Source of the DNA: Cyanobacteriota bacterium
Lineage (GTDB): Bacteria > Cyanobacteriota > Cyanobacteriia > Leptolyngbyales > Leptolyngbyaceae
Assembly (NCBI GenBank): GCA_026389365.1
Contig: JAPLHZ010000333.1
Span: 1 to 57,291, forward strand
DNA: 57,291 nucleotides
Reading direction: 5' to 3'
The notes under the pieces are model-generated. The model saw only the letters and a list, made by a program, of their open reading frames with translations, searched no databases and was not told the DNA's origin. Positions within the stretch are counted from its first letter, which is position 1. The number at the start of each line of letters is the position of its first letter. Both the position numbers and the translations under genes were made by a program. Positions 39,773 through 50,151 of this stretch are shown in pieces.

Positions 39773-40177
39773 TGTTATGAGAGTAGATGTTTCAATTTTT
39801 TTGTTCTATTTTGAATCTGATGTTAATCAAATTCGATCGTTTTGGGTAGCCTTAAAATATGAAGTCCTCATGAAGCCCTCGAAATGATTACTAATGATAA
39901 TTTTCCAAGAGATTTGGAGATTTTTATTAGGATCCGGTACAACTGAGTTAGGTTTAGGATTTGGTCTCAATACTTTTTTAGAGTCGCTTTTTAGCTTAAT
40001 ACGGGTGAATTATTCTCTCAGAAGACGTGAATCTCCAGTCATTTCTGAGTTCATCGGCTAAACTGTCACTCTATACAGTATGTCCAACGATCGCCCCGGA
40101 CAGATCCATTTTTTGACCAGTGGAATGTCCCACTCTACAGAAATTCTACAAAATCGTCTCCCTGGCACATCACCGCT

Positions 40178-43100
40178 ATGTCAAACCGTAACCTTTCCAA
40201 AGCATTTCAGACCTTCACCCGCGAGGTCACTCGTCTGTGTCGATCGATGACTAAAGGTGCGATAGACTGGCTATTGCGGTCAGCTTTCGTTGTGAGTCGT
40301 GGAGTTTCCCCGAATTCAGGGATAATTCTACCGACGACCATAATGTTGATTTTAGTGGTGTCGTTGTCTGTGGGAGCGTTGACCTATCGGGCTTACACTC
40401 GTAACGTTCAAGTCATTACCAGTAACCAGCAGCGGGTTATCTATAATGCTGCAACTCCTGCGATCGATCGGGCGCGATCGAAGCTGGAGTTCATGTTTGA
40501 TGCTAGTCAAGATACTCGTTATCCTAGTGGTGGTGTTCCTCGAGAAGACTATCTTCTGGGAATGATGTTGAATGATAACGTCACAGGAGGTGTTGCAGAA
40601 CGCAAGGTCAATGGTGAAGATCCATATACTTTACCTGGAGAAACTAGACTTAATCTTACTACAACTGCAACAGCTACTGATAATGCTTGGTCGTTCAAAG
40701 CAGATACGAATGGAGATGGCCAAGAAGATGCAACGGTTGTTTATTCAATCATCTTCAAAACTCCTCTGGATGCAGACCCGGCCAGATCTCAACGCTTACT
40801 CGTTACGCAAAGTGATAAACAAAAATCCGATCAGGGTGTTGTCCGCCATGGTCCGTTAACAACTGAAACGGGTTCAGCTTGTCAATTGCCATCTACGGCT
40901 ACTACTGCTCCTACCTCCGTCGGTTGGTTTAATGATCCGACTAACACTTCAGTGGTTCGTAAAAATTTCCAAGTGGATGTTTTGGTGGTGCCATACAGTG
41001 CAAAATCCGTCGCCACTACAATTGAATTCCATCAAGATCGTGAGATAAGCAAAGGAAACAAATGGGGTGCATGGTTCCGCAATGACTTAGAAGTGTTTCC
41101 CGGTCCTGAATTCCGTTTTAATGGTGCTATGCATACGGAAGGTAATTTGATTGTTGGACAAAGCAATGGTCTCACGACTAGGTTTCAATCGTATTTGATT
41201 AGTTCAAAAAACTCTTGCCTGTATCCCCCGATCGATAATTCTGAAATTTCGATTACAACGGGTAGTGACCAAGACAAGTTTCAAGGTGTCATTGCTGCCG
41301 GATTGATGGGAATTTCGACTAATGTTGGTGGTTTCACACCGCATTACCAGCAAGCTGGGCAGCCTAATTCCAAGATTGCTATCAATAGGAATAATGATAC
41401 GAGTAAGGCAGATAAGCCGGAGGATGTTTACAGCGACCCAGTTGCTATTCTGACCGAAGACATTCGGCAAACGGTTAAACCTGGTACTGGTTCTGCTGCT
41501 AATCCGAAAAATAATTCACTAAATTACCAAGCTCCGACTTACAACGACTCACTAAAACAGCGAATTCAGTTTAAAAAGGAGGCAACTCCCTATATCGACG
41601 ATTTGTCAAGAGCTGATGGTCGTTGGGGACCAAAGCCAACTTTTCCCTTGCCTATTTCTTCTTCCGGTGCTGCGGCAGCTACTACATCTAGTAAAGTCCC
41701 CGATCGTAATGATACGGCTAAAACTGGATATGGGTATGCAATTCCGGATGCTAACAAGTACTTAACTGCGAAAAACACCTTCACTCCAACAGCGGGCGCA
41801 AAAGACCTCACGGATGAAAGCGTTGGGGCTGACGGATATTGGGAAAATCGTGCCCGAAATGAGGGGCTTCGTATTTTGGTGGGTGAGCGTTTGGAGTTGG
41901 GAAATCCCTTCGGTTGGGTCACTCCGCGAGATGGTGATAATGACGGATATATTGCCTCTGATCCGACCGGAGTGAATGAGCGGGAGGGCGATCCGCTCTA
42001 TCCGCCTGAAGTTAAGCCATATCCTGTCGCCTCTGCCAGTACGACTATCTCTCATGTTCAGCAGCAGCATAGAACCTTGCGTGATAATTTAGCGGCTGTT
42101 CAGGCGACCGCTCTGTATCACACTGACTTTATTAATAAGGGTTTTGGTGCAGACTATCCGTTTGCTTGCTTAGCGACAACGGCCCATCCCGGTACTCCGA
42201 CGACCTTGCGTCAGTCCACTAACTTTGTCCCGACCCGATTTAATACATCTGCAACTGATCAGGTTGATTTGTTGTCAGATTTTTTCTCGGGGCGCGGAAC
42301 CAATGGTTGGGAATTTGAGCCGCCAGCAGGAAATCTAGGTGCATTTACGACTGCGATCGGAAAAACCGAGCCATTAGGAATTGCCCTACGAAATTTGGCA
42401 AACTTTGCTGGAGATCCAGATGGTGCATTCCCACCAAAACAAGATGCTAATATACATCCCTATCCTGCATTGAGTATGTGGGGTAACTTCTCAAATCTTC
42501 GTCGTGCGTTAAATCTCATAGATACGGGTACATCTTATGCCAATCTTTCAACTGCTGATAAGACTTATATTCAGACGGCATCTTGCACCGTTGGAATGCT
42601 TGCCTATGAGATTGATACGGTTCAGAAGTTCGACCCGACCAAGCCGATTAATAATATTGCTGTCGGACTAGGGCTGACTGACACCGCTAACAATGGAAAA
42701 CTGATGTTTCAGTTGGGTACAGAGCTTTATGAATTAATGAATGAAGATGCGCCTAATGCGAATGTGCTTAATGCGAATAAGGATCATGTTTTACCAGACG
42801 AGCTACGCAATCAATTTAAATACGATCCAACGGATACAGGAACAGGAGCTAAAAATCCTCGTGATTACTACAACGTGCCACCAGAGGCATATATTGAAGC
42901 TCTGAGGCAGAAATATAGTAATGGGAGCGGCGGCGGACTTGGGGTTGCGGCGGTTAATAATAGCAAGCTGAGAATGGCTGAGCTAATCATGCTCAATTTC
43001 CAAATTCGTCGCGATCGGACCTTTGGGTTCCGCCCCTCTCCATCGTTTGGTCACTATGCAATTGAAATGACGACGACGACTTCAGGAGTAACATCGGGTT

Positions 43101-45772
43101 CTGGAAAACTTGCTGTTTATCCATCCGCCTGCGATCCAGACTTGTTTGCAATAACCGATGGTGTTTTGCTGGGAGATGATGCGACTAAAGGTCCAAAGGT
43201 ATCAGCCTTGGCTGACGGAACTCCTGAAGCGATCGTTGATTTCTCACCTTCGTCCGTATTCGATACAACAAAAAAACAAAAACTAGTAAGAGCACGCTTA
43301 GGATTGTCTCGCCTTTGTGGTGCATTGAATATTCCAGACACAGCGTCTTACGATTTGACTAAAACTGGCTACAGTATTTCTGATGACAATCAGGCACGCC
43401 CTGTTGTTATGCCGAAATTTCCAGCACTGTACTACATTTTCCCTCAGGAAACACACGACTTGAAGGGTGCTCTCACTGGTACTGTTGATACTCGTCAACC
43501 CGGAAGCTATACGGTTGTAGATGGCACTCTGGATCAGAAAAAGTTGGGGTTGAAGAGTACGGACAAAGAACCCTACATCGTAGATAGTTATGTTCAATCG
43601 TCACTGGGTAGCTACAAGTTTGAGCCAGTCCAAAAAAATGATGTCGCAAATGAGCCATCTCCAAGTTTCACTGGTACTTTTGTAAATGCTGCTGTTCCTA
43701 CATCATTTCCAAATTCAGGTGCTATTCCAGCCGTTGCTCGTTTCCCTGATGACAAACGACAGGTTTTCCCTACTAAGGACTTTAAGGTAAGCAGCGTTGC
43801 GATCAAACCTCGTAACCTTCCAGGATTGTTTACCTTGAACAATTCATCTCCTGACAAGTGGTTCTTACCTTCGTCCGAGACGGTCACTGGTGCAGGGAAT
43901 GGTAATGCAAACATCCCAACCAACATTATTCAAGCCCCAAAGCTCTCGGGCAGTGACTTAGTTAGTACACCTTTTGCTGTACCATTCCTCGATCGAGCTT
44001 TCTTTGATGGCCGACAACTAATGCTTGCTCGGACATTGGATCTTGATGTTGGGATGATGCGGAGTGCTAAGGCAAAGCTGAGAGGTGGACTACGCGGGGA
44101 ACCGTTAATGCCCATGAGCGGAATTGTTTATGCGTTCCGTGAAGATGCGGTTCGTGAAGATGCGATCGCCCGTCCCGCAGCGGGAACAGCGACGAATGCC
44201 ACCAACCCTAAAACACCGACAGATCCGCCTCTGAGAACTAATGGAATCTCAATTAAAGCCGTTGATGGTTTACCTGATCCAAGCCGTCGTATTCATGGCT
44301 TCCGGCTGAGAAATGGCCGTCAAGTCAAGCGTGATAAAGGTTACGAGACGACACCGTTTACGGCTTCAGACAACTACAGAGGTCTCTCACTCTTTACGGA
44401 TCAACCTCTCTATATCCAAGGGGATCTAAACCGACATCAGAACGGTGAAGATGACACGATCGGTGATCCTCTAGAAGAATTCACGGGAGGAACTGATGCC
44501 TTGATTCGAGATGACACTGTTAAGACTCTTAATGAAGCCCAATACAATACCCGTTTTTATAATCGTGGTGGTGGTGGTGCCACTGGTACAAGGGATGATA
44601 GATTCGCGAGCTTAACGGGCGATCGTTGGCGACCTACAGAGTTACTTGCCGATTCAATTTCCATTCTTTCTGATAACTTCTGCGATGGCAGTATTTCAGA
44701 TATGTTTCTTACCTATCGCGAGGTTGATTCTGTCAAAGGATATCAACGTCATCCCGGCAATGACTCATCACTTGCCAACGATACATCCGAACGTAGCATC
44801 TACCATGATGGGGCTAAGGGATTCACAGAAACGGGTCTGTACGGTCCAGGTTGTGCAGTTAGTAGTAGAGGATATACGTCTAGTAGAGGATATACGTCGT
44901 TTCAAAATTCCGATCGGCCTGTCACTATTTTGCCCAATATGACATCCCAGTCAGGAAAGACGGGTGCTTATGACTGGCTACGTGAAAATCCAAATGTGAC
45001 TAACTACAATGCGCTAGCAGCTAACAGCTATCTAACGTCTACGAAGAACACAATGCCTGCGGGTGACAATGCCACTCCCATCAAGATCTCGCGTTCTGGC
45101 CTTCCTTTACTCAGTCAGCCGTCCGGTCTCCCAAAAGCCACGCCGTATGATGTTACCAAAATCGATCAAAAACTTTCGGCGATAGGGACTACTTATGCTT
45201 ATGCAGACAAGGATTCGCCTGTGACTAAAGACATGGCGTTTGGGAAGATCGGTAATAATGGAAATCGTTTGCTTATGGATGCTTTATCTCTGGGAAGCGA
45301 TGCCACTAATATCAATTCCATTGTTGTCAGCGGTATCGTTCCGTCTCGGCCTGGAAATAGTTATGGTGGCCTGCATAATTTCCCTCGATTTATTGAGAAA
45401 TGGGATGAAAAAACCCCCTTAGATTACGCTGGTTCATTCTTGCAGTTGAGCTTTAGCAACTATGCAACGGCTCCATACCAAATGGTGGCCTTGGATCTTG
45501 ATTCGAGTGGTGCGTTGACCCCGCCTTTTGAAACCTCTGGAAACGAAGAAAATATCGATTACTATAGACCGCCTCTACGTCAGTGGGGGTATGACGTGGC
45601 ATTACAGCTAGCACCTGCTGGTCCGGCTGCTTCGCGTTTTGTGTTGGTCAAGGCCCCTCGAAACGAGTTTTATAGTGAACCTCAAATTAACGACCCATAC
45701 ATTCAAAATCTGTGTGCCGTTGCTAAAACCAACAACTTCAAGGGCGCAGCGAATCTAAACTGTACAAACTAA
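40178..45772 (+). CDS. hpsA: HpsA-like hormogonium polysaccharide secretion-associated protein
   Basis: 1864 aa; N-terminal hydrophobic helix IILPTTIMLILVVSLSVGALTYRAYTRN; immediately upstream of pseudopilin genes. Confidence 0.75.
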   Translation: MSNRNLSKAFQTFTREVTRLCRSMTKGAIDWLLRSAFVVSRGVSPNSGIILPTTIMLILVVSLSVGALTYRAYTRNVQVITSNQQRVIYNAATPAIDRARSKLEFMFDASQDTRYPSGGVPREDYLLGMMLNDNVTGGVAERKVNGEDPYTLPGETRLNLTTTATATDNAWSFKADTNGDGQEDATVVYSIIFKTPLDADPARSQRLLVTQSDKQKSDQGVVRHGPLTTETGSACQLPSTATTAPTSVGWFNDPTNTSVVRKNFQVDVLVVPYSAKSVATTIEFHQDREISKGNKWGAWFRNDLEVFPGPEFRFNGAMHTEGNLIVGQSNGLTTRFQSYLISSKNSCLYPPIDNSEISITTGSDQDKFQGVIAAGLMGISTNVGGFTPHYQQAGQPNSKIAINRNNDTSKADKPEDVYSDPVAILTEDIRQTVKPGTGSAANPKNNSLNYQAPTYNDSLKQRIQFKKEATPYIDDLSRADGRWGPKPTFPLPISSSGAAAATTSSKVPDRNDTAKTGYGYAIPDANKYLTAKNTFTPTAGAKDLTDESVGADGYWENRARNEGLRILVGERLELGNPFGWVTPRDGDNDGYIASDPTGVNEREGDPLYPPEVKPYPVASASTTISHVQQQHRTLRDNLAAVQATALYHTDFINKGFGADYPFACLATTAHPGTPTTLRQSTNFVPTRFNTSATDQVDLLSDFFSGRGTNGWEFEPPAGNLGAFTTAIGKTEPLGIALRNLANFAGDPDGAFPPKQDANIHPYPALSMWGNFSNLRRALNLIDTGTSYANLSTADKTYIQTASCTVGMLAYEIDTVQKFDPTKPINNIAVGLGLTDTANNGKLMFQLGTELYELMNEDAPNANVLNANKDHVLPDELRNQFKYDPTDTGTGAKNPRDYYNVPPEAYIEALRQKYSNGSGGGLGVAAVNNSKLRMAELIMLNFQIRRDRTFGFRPSPSFGHYAIEMTTTTSGVTSGSGKLAVYPSACDPDLFAITDGVLLGDDATKGPKVSALADGTPEAIVDFSPSSVFDTTKKQKLVRARLGLSRLCGALNIPDTASYDLTKTGYSISDDNQARPVVMPKFPALYYIFPQETHDLKGALTGTVDTRQPGSYTVVDGTLDQKKLGLKSTDKEPYIVDSYVQSSLGSYKFEPVQKNDVANEPSPSFTGTFVNAAVPTSFPNSGAIPAVARFPDDKRQVFPTKDFKVSSVAIKPRNLPGLFTLNNSSPDKWFLPSSETVTGAGNGNANIPTNIIQAPKLSGSDLVSTPFAVPFLDRAFFDGRQLMLARTLDLDVGMMRSAKAKLRGGLRGEPLMPMSGIVYAFREDAVREDAIARPAAGTATNATNPKTPTDPPLRTNGISIKAVDGLPDPSRRIHGFRLRNGRQVKRDKGYETTPFTASDNYRGLSLFTDQPLYIQGDLNRHQNGEDDTIGDPLEEFTGGTDALIRDDTVKTLNEAQYNTRFYNRGGGGATGTRDDRFASLTGDRWRPTELLADSISILSDNFCDGSISDMFLTYREVDSVKGYQRHPGNDSSLANDTSERSIYHDGAKGFTETGLYGPGCAVSSRGYTSSRGYTSFQNSDRPVTILPNMTSQSGKTGAYDWLRENPNVTNYNALAANSYLTSTKNTMPAGDNATPIKISRSGLPLLSQPSGLPKATPYDVTKIDQKLSAIGTTYAYADKDSPVTKDMAFGKIGNNGNRLLMDALSLGSDATNINSIVVSGIVPSRPGNSYGGLHNFPRFIEKWDEKTPLDYAGSFLQLSFSNYATAPYQMVALDLDSSGALTPPFETSGNEENIDYYRPPLRQWGYDVALQLAPAGPAASRFVLVKAPRNEFYSEPQINDPYIQNLCAVAKTNNFKGAANLNCTN

Positions 45773-45773
45773 C

Positions 45774-46616
45774 TTGAGGAATACTGATATGAAACGTCAA
45801 GTTAAACATCCAATGGATTCGTTGTGGTTCGTGATTAGCAAGGCTTCCAAACCCCGATCGAAGTCTTCAGGTGGCGGATTCACTCTAATTGAGTCATTGG
45901 TCGCAATTATCATTGTCAGCATCACCGTTGTTGCTATTTCACCACCTATCTTTTGGGCTACAGGGACTCGGGTGCAGAACCGTCGCGCTGAACAAGCCCT
46001 ATCGATCGCTCAAGCGACAATAGATCAGGTTCGGGCAAAAGTTGAACGGGGTGGATCTAATGCCCTTGAACTGCCTGCGATCGACACTACTGCTACGGCT
46101 GGCAAGCGTCCTAATCCCCCTGCCCCTGCCCCTTCGGCTGAATGGACCTCAATGCAGGGAATCACGCCATGTCCTAAAAGTGTTTCACGGCTTAGACCCG
46201 CTGTCGCTGCTACAGAAACTACGGCGGCGGTCCCGGCAGATCAGCAATACCCTGCTGTTGGTCAGTATTTGCCTGTCATGACAACCACTGATTGTGATAA
46301 ACCCGATTTCTTAGTTCAGGTCTTTAGGAATGACGGAATTTGTGCCGATGGATTAGCCTGCTCAGCATCCGCAGTACCTGTTAATGAGAGACGGCCACTG
46401 GCATTTTCTGTTGGGGTTCGGGTTTATTCTGCTCTTGCAAAGAATAGCACTACATTACTAACAGAAAAGGCTAGTCTGACGGGTACGACGGGTACAGGGC
46501 AAGTTGGAACCCGTCCGCTTGCGGTCCTGTATGCCACGGTTGCGAAAAGTGATGACTCAGCATCTCTCAATAACTACCGTGCTCTCTGTAGGGCTGGCGG
46601 TACATCTTGCGAATAG
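45774..46616 (+). CDS. hpsB: Prepilin-type protein, HpsB-like
   Basis: Class III signal GGGFTLIESLVAIIIVSITVVAISPP (likely start 45789, MKRQVKHP). Confidence 0.75.
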   Translation: MRNTDMKRQVKHPMDSLWFVISKASKPRSKSSGGGFTLIESLVAIIIVSITVVAISPPIFWATGTRVQNRRAEQALSIAQATIDQVRAKVERGGSNALELPAIDTTATAGKRPNPPAPAPSAEWTSMQGITPCPKSVSRLRPAVAATETTAAVPADQQYPAVGQYLPVMTTTDCDKPDFLVQVFRNDGICADGLACSASAVPVNERRPLAFSVGVRVYSALAKNSTTLLTEKASLTGTTGTGQVGTRPLAVLYATVAKSDDSASLNNYRALCRAGGTSCE

Positions 46617-46676
46617 AGTGCTTGTGGCGAGGCTCGAGAGGATTGTTGGTTCAGATATTTTTATAGGGGCAATGAC

Positions 46677-47861
46677 ATGAAAAGCGGGTTGTCGAGACGA
46701 GATAAGCATCTGCGTATGGTATTGCGGATGTTGCCTAAACGCACCGATCGGCGAGGGTTCACGCTGATTGAATTACTGGTGGCGATATTAATCAGCGGAT
46801 TGATTGTCAGTGGGTTGCTTTATCTGGTTGTGGAAGTTTTGGGGATTAACCAAAAAGATGCAGCTCGTAGTGATACCCAGCGCGATATGCAAATGGCGAT
46901 GGACTACATCACCCGTGATCTCCGGGAAGCATTTTATGTTTATGGGACAGAAGTAGAGGGTACATCTGTCGAAAGTTGCTTAGCGGACCGTGATGATGCC
47001 GCTACTCGTGGTGCAGGTGGTCTATGCACGGGTTTGTTAGCTTCTTTGCCCGCTCATTTAAAATATCTCCCTGACAAAAATAATATCCCTGTCTTGGCAT
47101 TTTGGAAACCGGAACCTTTACCCGATGGCGTGAGTGCTTATTGTAAAACGAATGTAGATAAAATTGGCGTAGTAGTGCGTGATGCTAGCGGTGTGCCTCA
47201 AGAGAATCCGGTCGATCGAGTTCCTTGTGTTTCTCAACGAATGTACACTCTGGTTGTTTATTCCCTCAATACGGATAATAGTAGTAAGATTTGGAAAGGC
47301 CGCGCTCGGATCAAGCGCTATGCTCTTCCTCATTTCGCTGAATCTACAACAAACACTAAAAAATCTGGATGGGTGGCTCCAGTCGCTTCTGATGATAAGA
47401 GACCGCTGTCTTGGCCCTTTGGAAAATCTGATAATGGGACCGTTGATTTGCAACTTAACGCCTCTAGTGCAAACACCTCTATTACAACTATTCCAGCCGC
47501 TGGCAAGCCATTAGAAAATAGTGCTGAAAGCGTTGTTCTTACGGATTTTGTTGACTATGCTTTAGATGCTGCTGCTAAGCCTGTTCCTGCCTTTGCTATT
47601 AGTCCAATTCCAACTGAAACGGTGAACAGTGGCTATTGTCCCTATGGTTTTGAAGTGGCTAATTTCAAAGCATTTAGACCTGAATTTTATGCCTGTGTTC
47701 GTAGAGCTTCGGTTAATGAAAATCCTGAAGTCCGTGTTGTAATTAAGGGGAATGCGGCGGGTCGTGGTGCAATTCCCTATGCGACGGGTGATGTTCCATT
47801 TCAGATGGAGGCTCAGGTGACGGGGCGAGGGGTTTATAGTAAGCAACGATCGGGAAGCTAA
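46677..47861 (+). CDS. hpsC: Prepilin-type protein, HpsC-like
   Basis: RRGFTLIELLVAILISGLIVSGLLYLVVEV. Confidence 0.75.
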   Translation: MKSGLSRRDKHLRMVLRMLPKRTDRRGFTLIELLVAILISGLIVSGLLYLVVEVLGINQKDAARSDTQRDMQMAMDYITRDLREAFYVYGTEVEGTSVESCLADRDDAATRGAGGLCTGLLASLPAHLKYLPDKNNIPVLAFWKPEPLPDGVSAYCKTNVDKIGVVVRDASGVPQENPVDRVPCVSQRMYTLVVYSLNTDNSSKIWKGRARIKRYALPHFAESTTNTKKSGWVAPVASDDKRPLSWPFGKSDNGTVDLQLNASSANTSITTIPAAGKPLENSAESVVLTDFVDYALDAAAKPVPAFAISPIPTETVNSGYCPYGFEVANFKAFRPEFYACVRRASVNENPEVRVVIKGNAAGRGAIPYATGDVPFQMEAQVTGRGVYSKQRSGS

Positions 47862-47894
47862 CGTTAATCTAATTGCAATAGGGAGGGTTTAGAC

Positions 47895-48536
47895 ATGATG
47901 AAATATTTTCGATCGCGATCGCGCCAGTCTAATGATGGTTTTACGCTAATTGAGATTTTGGTCGTTGTGATTATTGTTGGTATTTTGTCTGCGATCGCTG
48001 CCCCTGGTTGGCTAGCCTTCGTGAACAACCGACGGATTGGTACAGTGCGTTCTCAAGCCGCCGATGCCATTCGTTTAGCTCAAACTCAAGCGAAAACAAC
48101 ACAAACGCTTCGTGCAGTAGTCTTTGATGAGAATAGTGACCCTACAGTTGGTCCTCGTCCTCGTGTTGCTGTGGCTCGATGCCTATCTTCTGGCACGGCA
48201 GATACGTACAGCTCTAGTAAATGTGTATTGCCTGCGCAATTAAATTGGCAGACATTAGGTGGTGATGATGTGAAGTCTGGAATGGTTCGTTATTATGCTC
48301 TGAAGACTAATCTTACTGCAAGTACTAATAAGGCTTCTAATCAATTACGACTAGTGTTCGATGGTAATGGAGTTGTGAAAAAGAGCGAATCTGATTGGCC
48401 CTCTACCTCTGAGAGTTTTGTGATTGGTTTTCAGCTAGTGAGTAGCGGCATTAATTCTCAGCCGCGTTGCATTGTTGTGCGGACTATCTTGGGTGGGCTA
48501 GGTGAAGGGAGTTCAGCTTCTGAATGTAGTCAGTAA
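47895..48536 (+). CDS. Prepilin/GspH-like pseudopilin
   Basis: NDGFTLIEILVVVIIVGILSAIAAPGWLAFVNNRRIG. Confidence 0.85.
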   Translation: MMKYFRSRSRQSNDGFTLIEILVVVIIVGILSAIAAPGWLAFVNNRRIGTVRSQAADAIRLAQTQAKTTQTLRAVVFDENSDPTVGPRPRVAVARCLSSGTADTYSSSKCVLPAQLNWQTLGGDDVKSGMVRYYALKTNLTASTNKASNQLRLVFDGNGVVKKSESDWPSTSESFVIGFQLVSSGINSQPRCIVVRTILGGLGEGSSASECSQ

Positions 48537-48605
48537 ATATTGTTCGATCGTCTCTTTATCTGGGAATTCTTAGGGGTGTAGAATTAATCCAAAGTATTCC
48601 CAGCT

Positions 48606-49154
48606 ATGAAATTTGCATCTATTAAAAAAGTTTTTCTGAAAGCTGGAAAGCAGGCCGCCGGGTTTACATTGTTGGAATTGATGATTGTATTGACCATTAT
48701 CGGTATTTTGTGTGCGATCGCTGTTCCCGGTTGGAATAGTTTTTATGCAACGCGACAACTCAATACGGCCCAAGATCAAATTCAAGGTTCTATCAAACAA
48801 GGTCAACATCTAGCGAGAGTACAGCGTCGTCCCTATCGTTTTGTGATTGAGCAGTACGGAGATGTCGTCCGTTGGGGAATTGGAACTGATCCAAATATGC
48901 CTATTGAATGGAAAAGTTCTTTTCAAAATATTTCGATCGACACTAACCAAACAACATTTCGCCAAATCAAAGATAAAAATCAATGGTTTATGGTTTTGGA
49001 TGATGACGGGACGGTGACAGGCCAGCTGGGTCGAGTGACGTTAGTATCGCAAACGGTCAGTGAACAGCGTTGTGTGATTATGTCTACGCTGTTGGGTGAG
49101 ACTCGTAAAGGACAAAGGCAGCGCGTTAATCAAGGGAAATTTTCTTGCTATTAA
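48606..49154 (+). CDS. Prepilin/GspH-like pseudopilin
   Basis: AAGFTLLELMIVLTIIGILCAIAVPGWNSFYATRQLN. Confidence 0.85.
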   Translation: MKFASIKKVFLKAGKQAAGFTLLELMIVLTIIGILCAIAVPGWNSFYATRQLNTAQDQIQGSIKQGQHLARVQRRPYRFVIEQYGDVVRWGIGTDPNMPIEWKSSFQNISIDTNQTTFRQIKDKNQWFMVLDDDGTVTGQLGRVTLVSQTVSEQRCVIMSTLLGETRKGQRQRVNQGKFSCY

Positions 49155-49193
49155 ACTTGTCTTGAATCTAGCAGTGAATCCAACAAACTGAAT

Positions 49194-50057
49194 TCAAAGA
49201 CGATCGCGGAGTTCTTTAACTCGATCGATCGTCAGTTCTGTGACTTGGGCGACGAGTTCGATCGGCATTCCCTGTCTCAAAAGATTACGCCCGACTTTGT
49301 AGACCCCTTCTTGTAATCCCTCTTGTAATCCCTCTTGTAATCCCTCTTGTAATCCCTCTTCCTTCCATTCCGATCGCTTCTGGAGATAGGCCGCAGACAA
49401 GTTCATAATCAGTTCCTCCTCTTCTTGAGTAAGCTTTCGATTGGCTTCTAGATTAGCCCGATAGTCCGCTAGGATTTCGCTAATGCTAACATAGAGCTGC
49501 ATTGTATCCGGTAACTGCAAAAACTCATCAATAGCTCGTTTCTGATTTCCCGATCGCCCTAAAATCCTCAACCATAAAGTCTCTGGGATGTTCGGCAATT
49601 GATGAATGACGACCAAAGTGGTTCGTTCTTCGATGGGAAATGAATGAACGCCAGGGATGTTGGTTTCGACAGTACCAAAACCCGATCGAATCTCTTCGGA
49701 AGCCGTGGGCATCAGAATCAGTAAAGATGGCAATTGGTCTTGGGAGAGAGTTTGTTTCTCTCGTTTAGCTTTGCGTAGAAATTCGCCTTCTAGGGAATAG
49801 AGTTTTCCTTTACAGGCACGCATTTCAAAAGCGGTAGCGGGATTACGAAAGACTTCGATGAGTGAATCTTTTGTCAGGAGATCTGCGAGAAGACCTAATT
49901 GCGATCGTTCTTCTTGTGACCCACTGTCCCGTTCAAACCAGAGGTCTACGGCTCTAACTTCGGATTTGATTGGACGACTGGGCGTAGTTTTACCGATCGT
50001 GGTCAGCAATCCTTCTAAATAGTTTTTGGCAAAATTATCATGGGCAAACTTAGACAT
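49194..50057 (-). CDS. Rpn/PD-(D/E)XK-like putative nuclease family protein with LQEG repeats
   Basis: SEVRAVDLWFERDSG...; C-terminal (GLQE)n then LLRQGMPIELVAQVTELTIDRVKELR; start at MSKFAHDN. Confidence 0.6.
   Translation of the reverse strand: MSKFAHDNFAKNYLEGLLTTIGKTTPSRPIKSEVRAVDLWFERDSGSQEERSQLGLLADLLTKDSLIEVFRNPATAFEMRACKGKLYSLEGEFLRKAKREKQTLSQDQLPSLLILMPTASEEIRSGFGTVETNIPGVHSFPIEERTTLVVIHQLPNIPETLWLRILGRSGNQKRAIDEFLQLPDTMQLYVSISEILADYRANLEANRKLTQEEEELIMNLSAAYLQKRSEWKEEGLQEGLQEGLQEGLQEGVYKVGRNLLRQGMPIELVAQVTELTIDRVKELRDRL
49308..49360. repeat. 12-bp in-frame coding tandem repeat (LQEG)
   Basis: CTTGTAATCCCT repeated about four times. Confidence 0.9.
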
Positions 50058-50151
50058 TAGGAAACTTAAATAGTGGAAAAAACAAATATTGGAAGACATG
50101 GGAATAAGCAGAACTTACCCCCAGACTCACTTTAATTTAACCGTTTTTGAT

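Noticed and set aside
44862-44899. 18-bp tandem repeat AGTAGAGGATATACGTCT
   Set aside because: Two in-frame copies inside the hpsA-like CDS; simple coding duplication
49308-49360. Short regular repeats as possible CRISPR
   Set aside because: 12-bp units without spacers, in frame within a coding sequence (LQEG)
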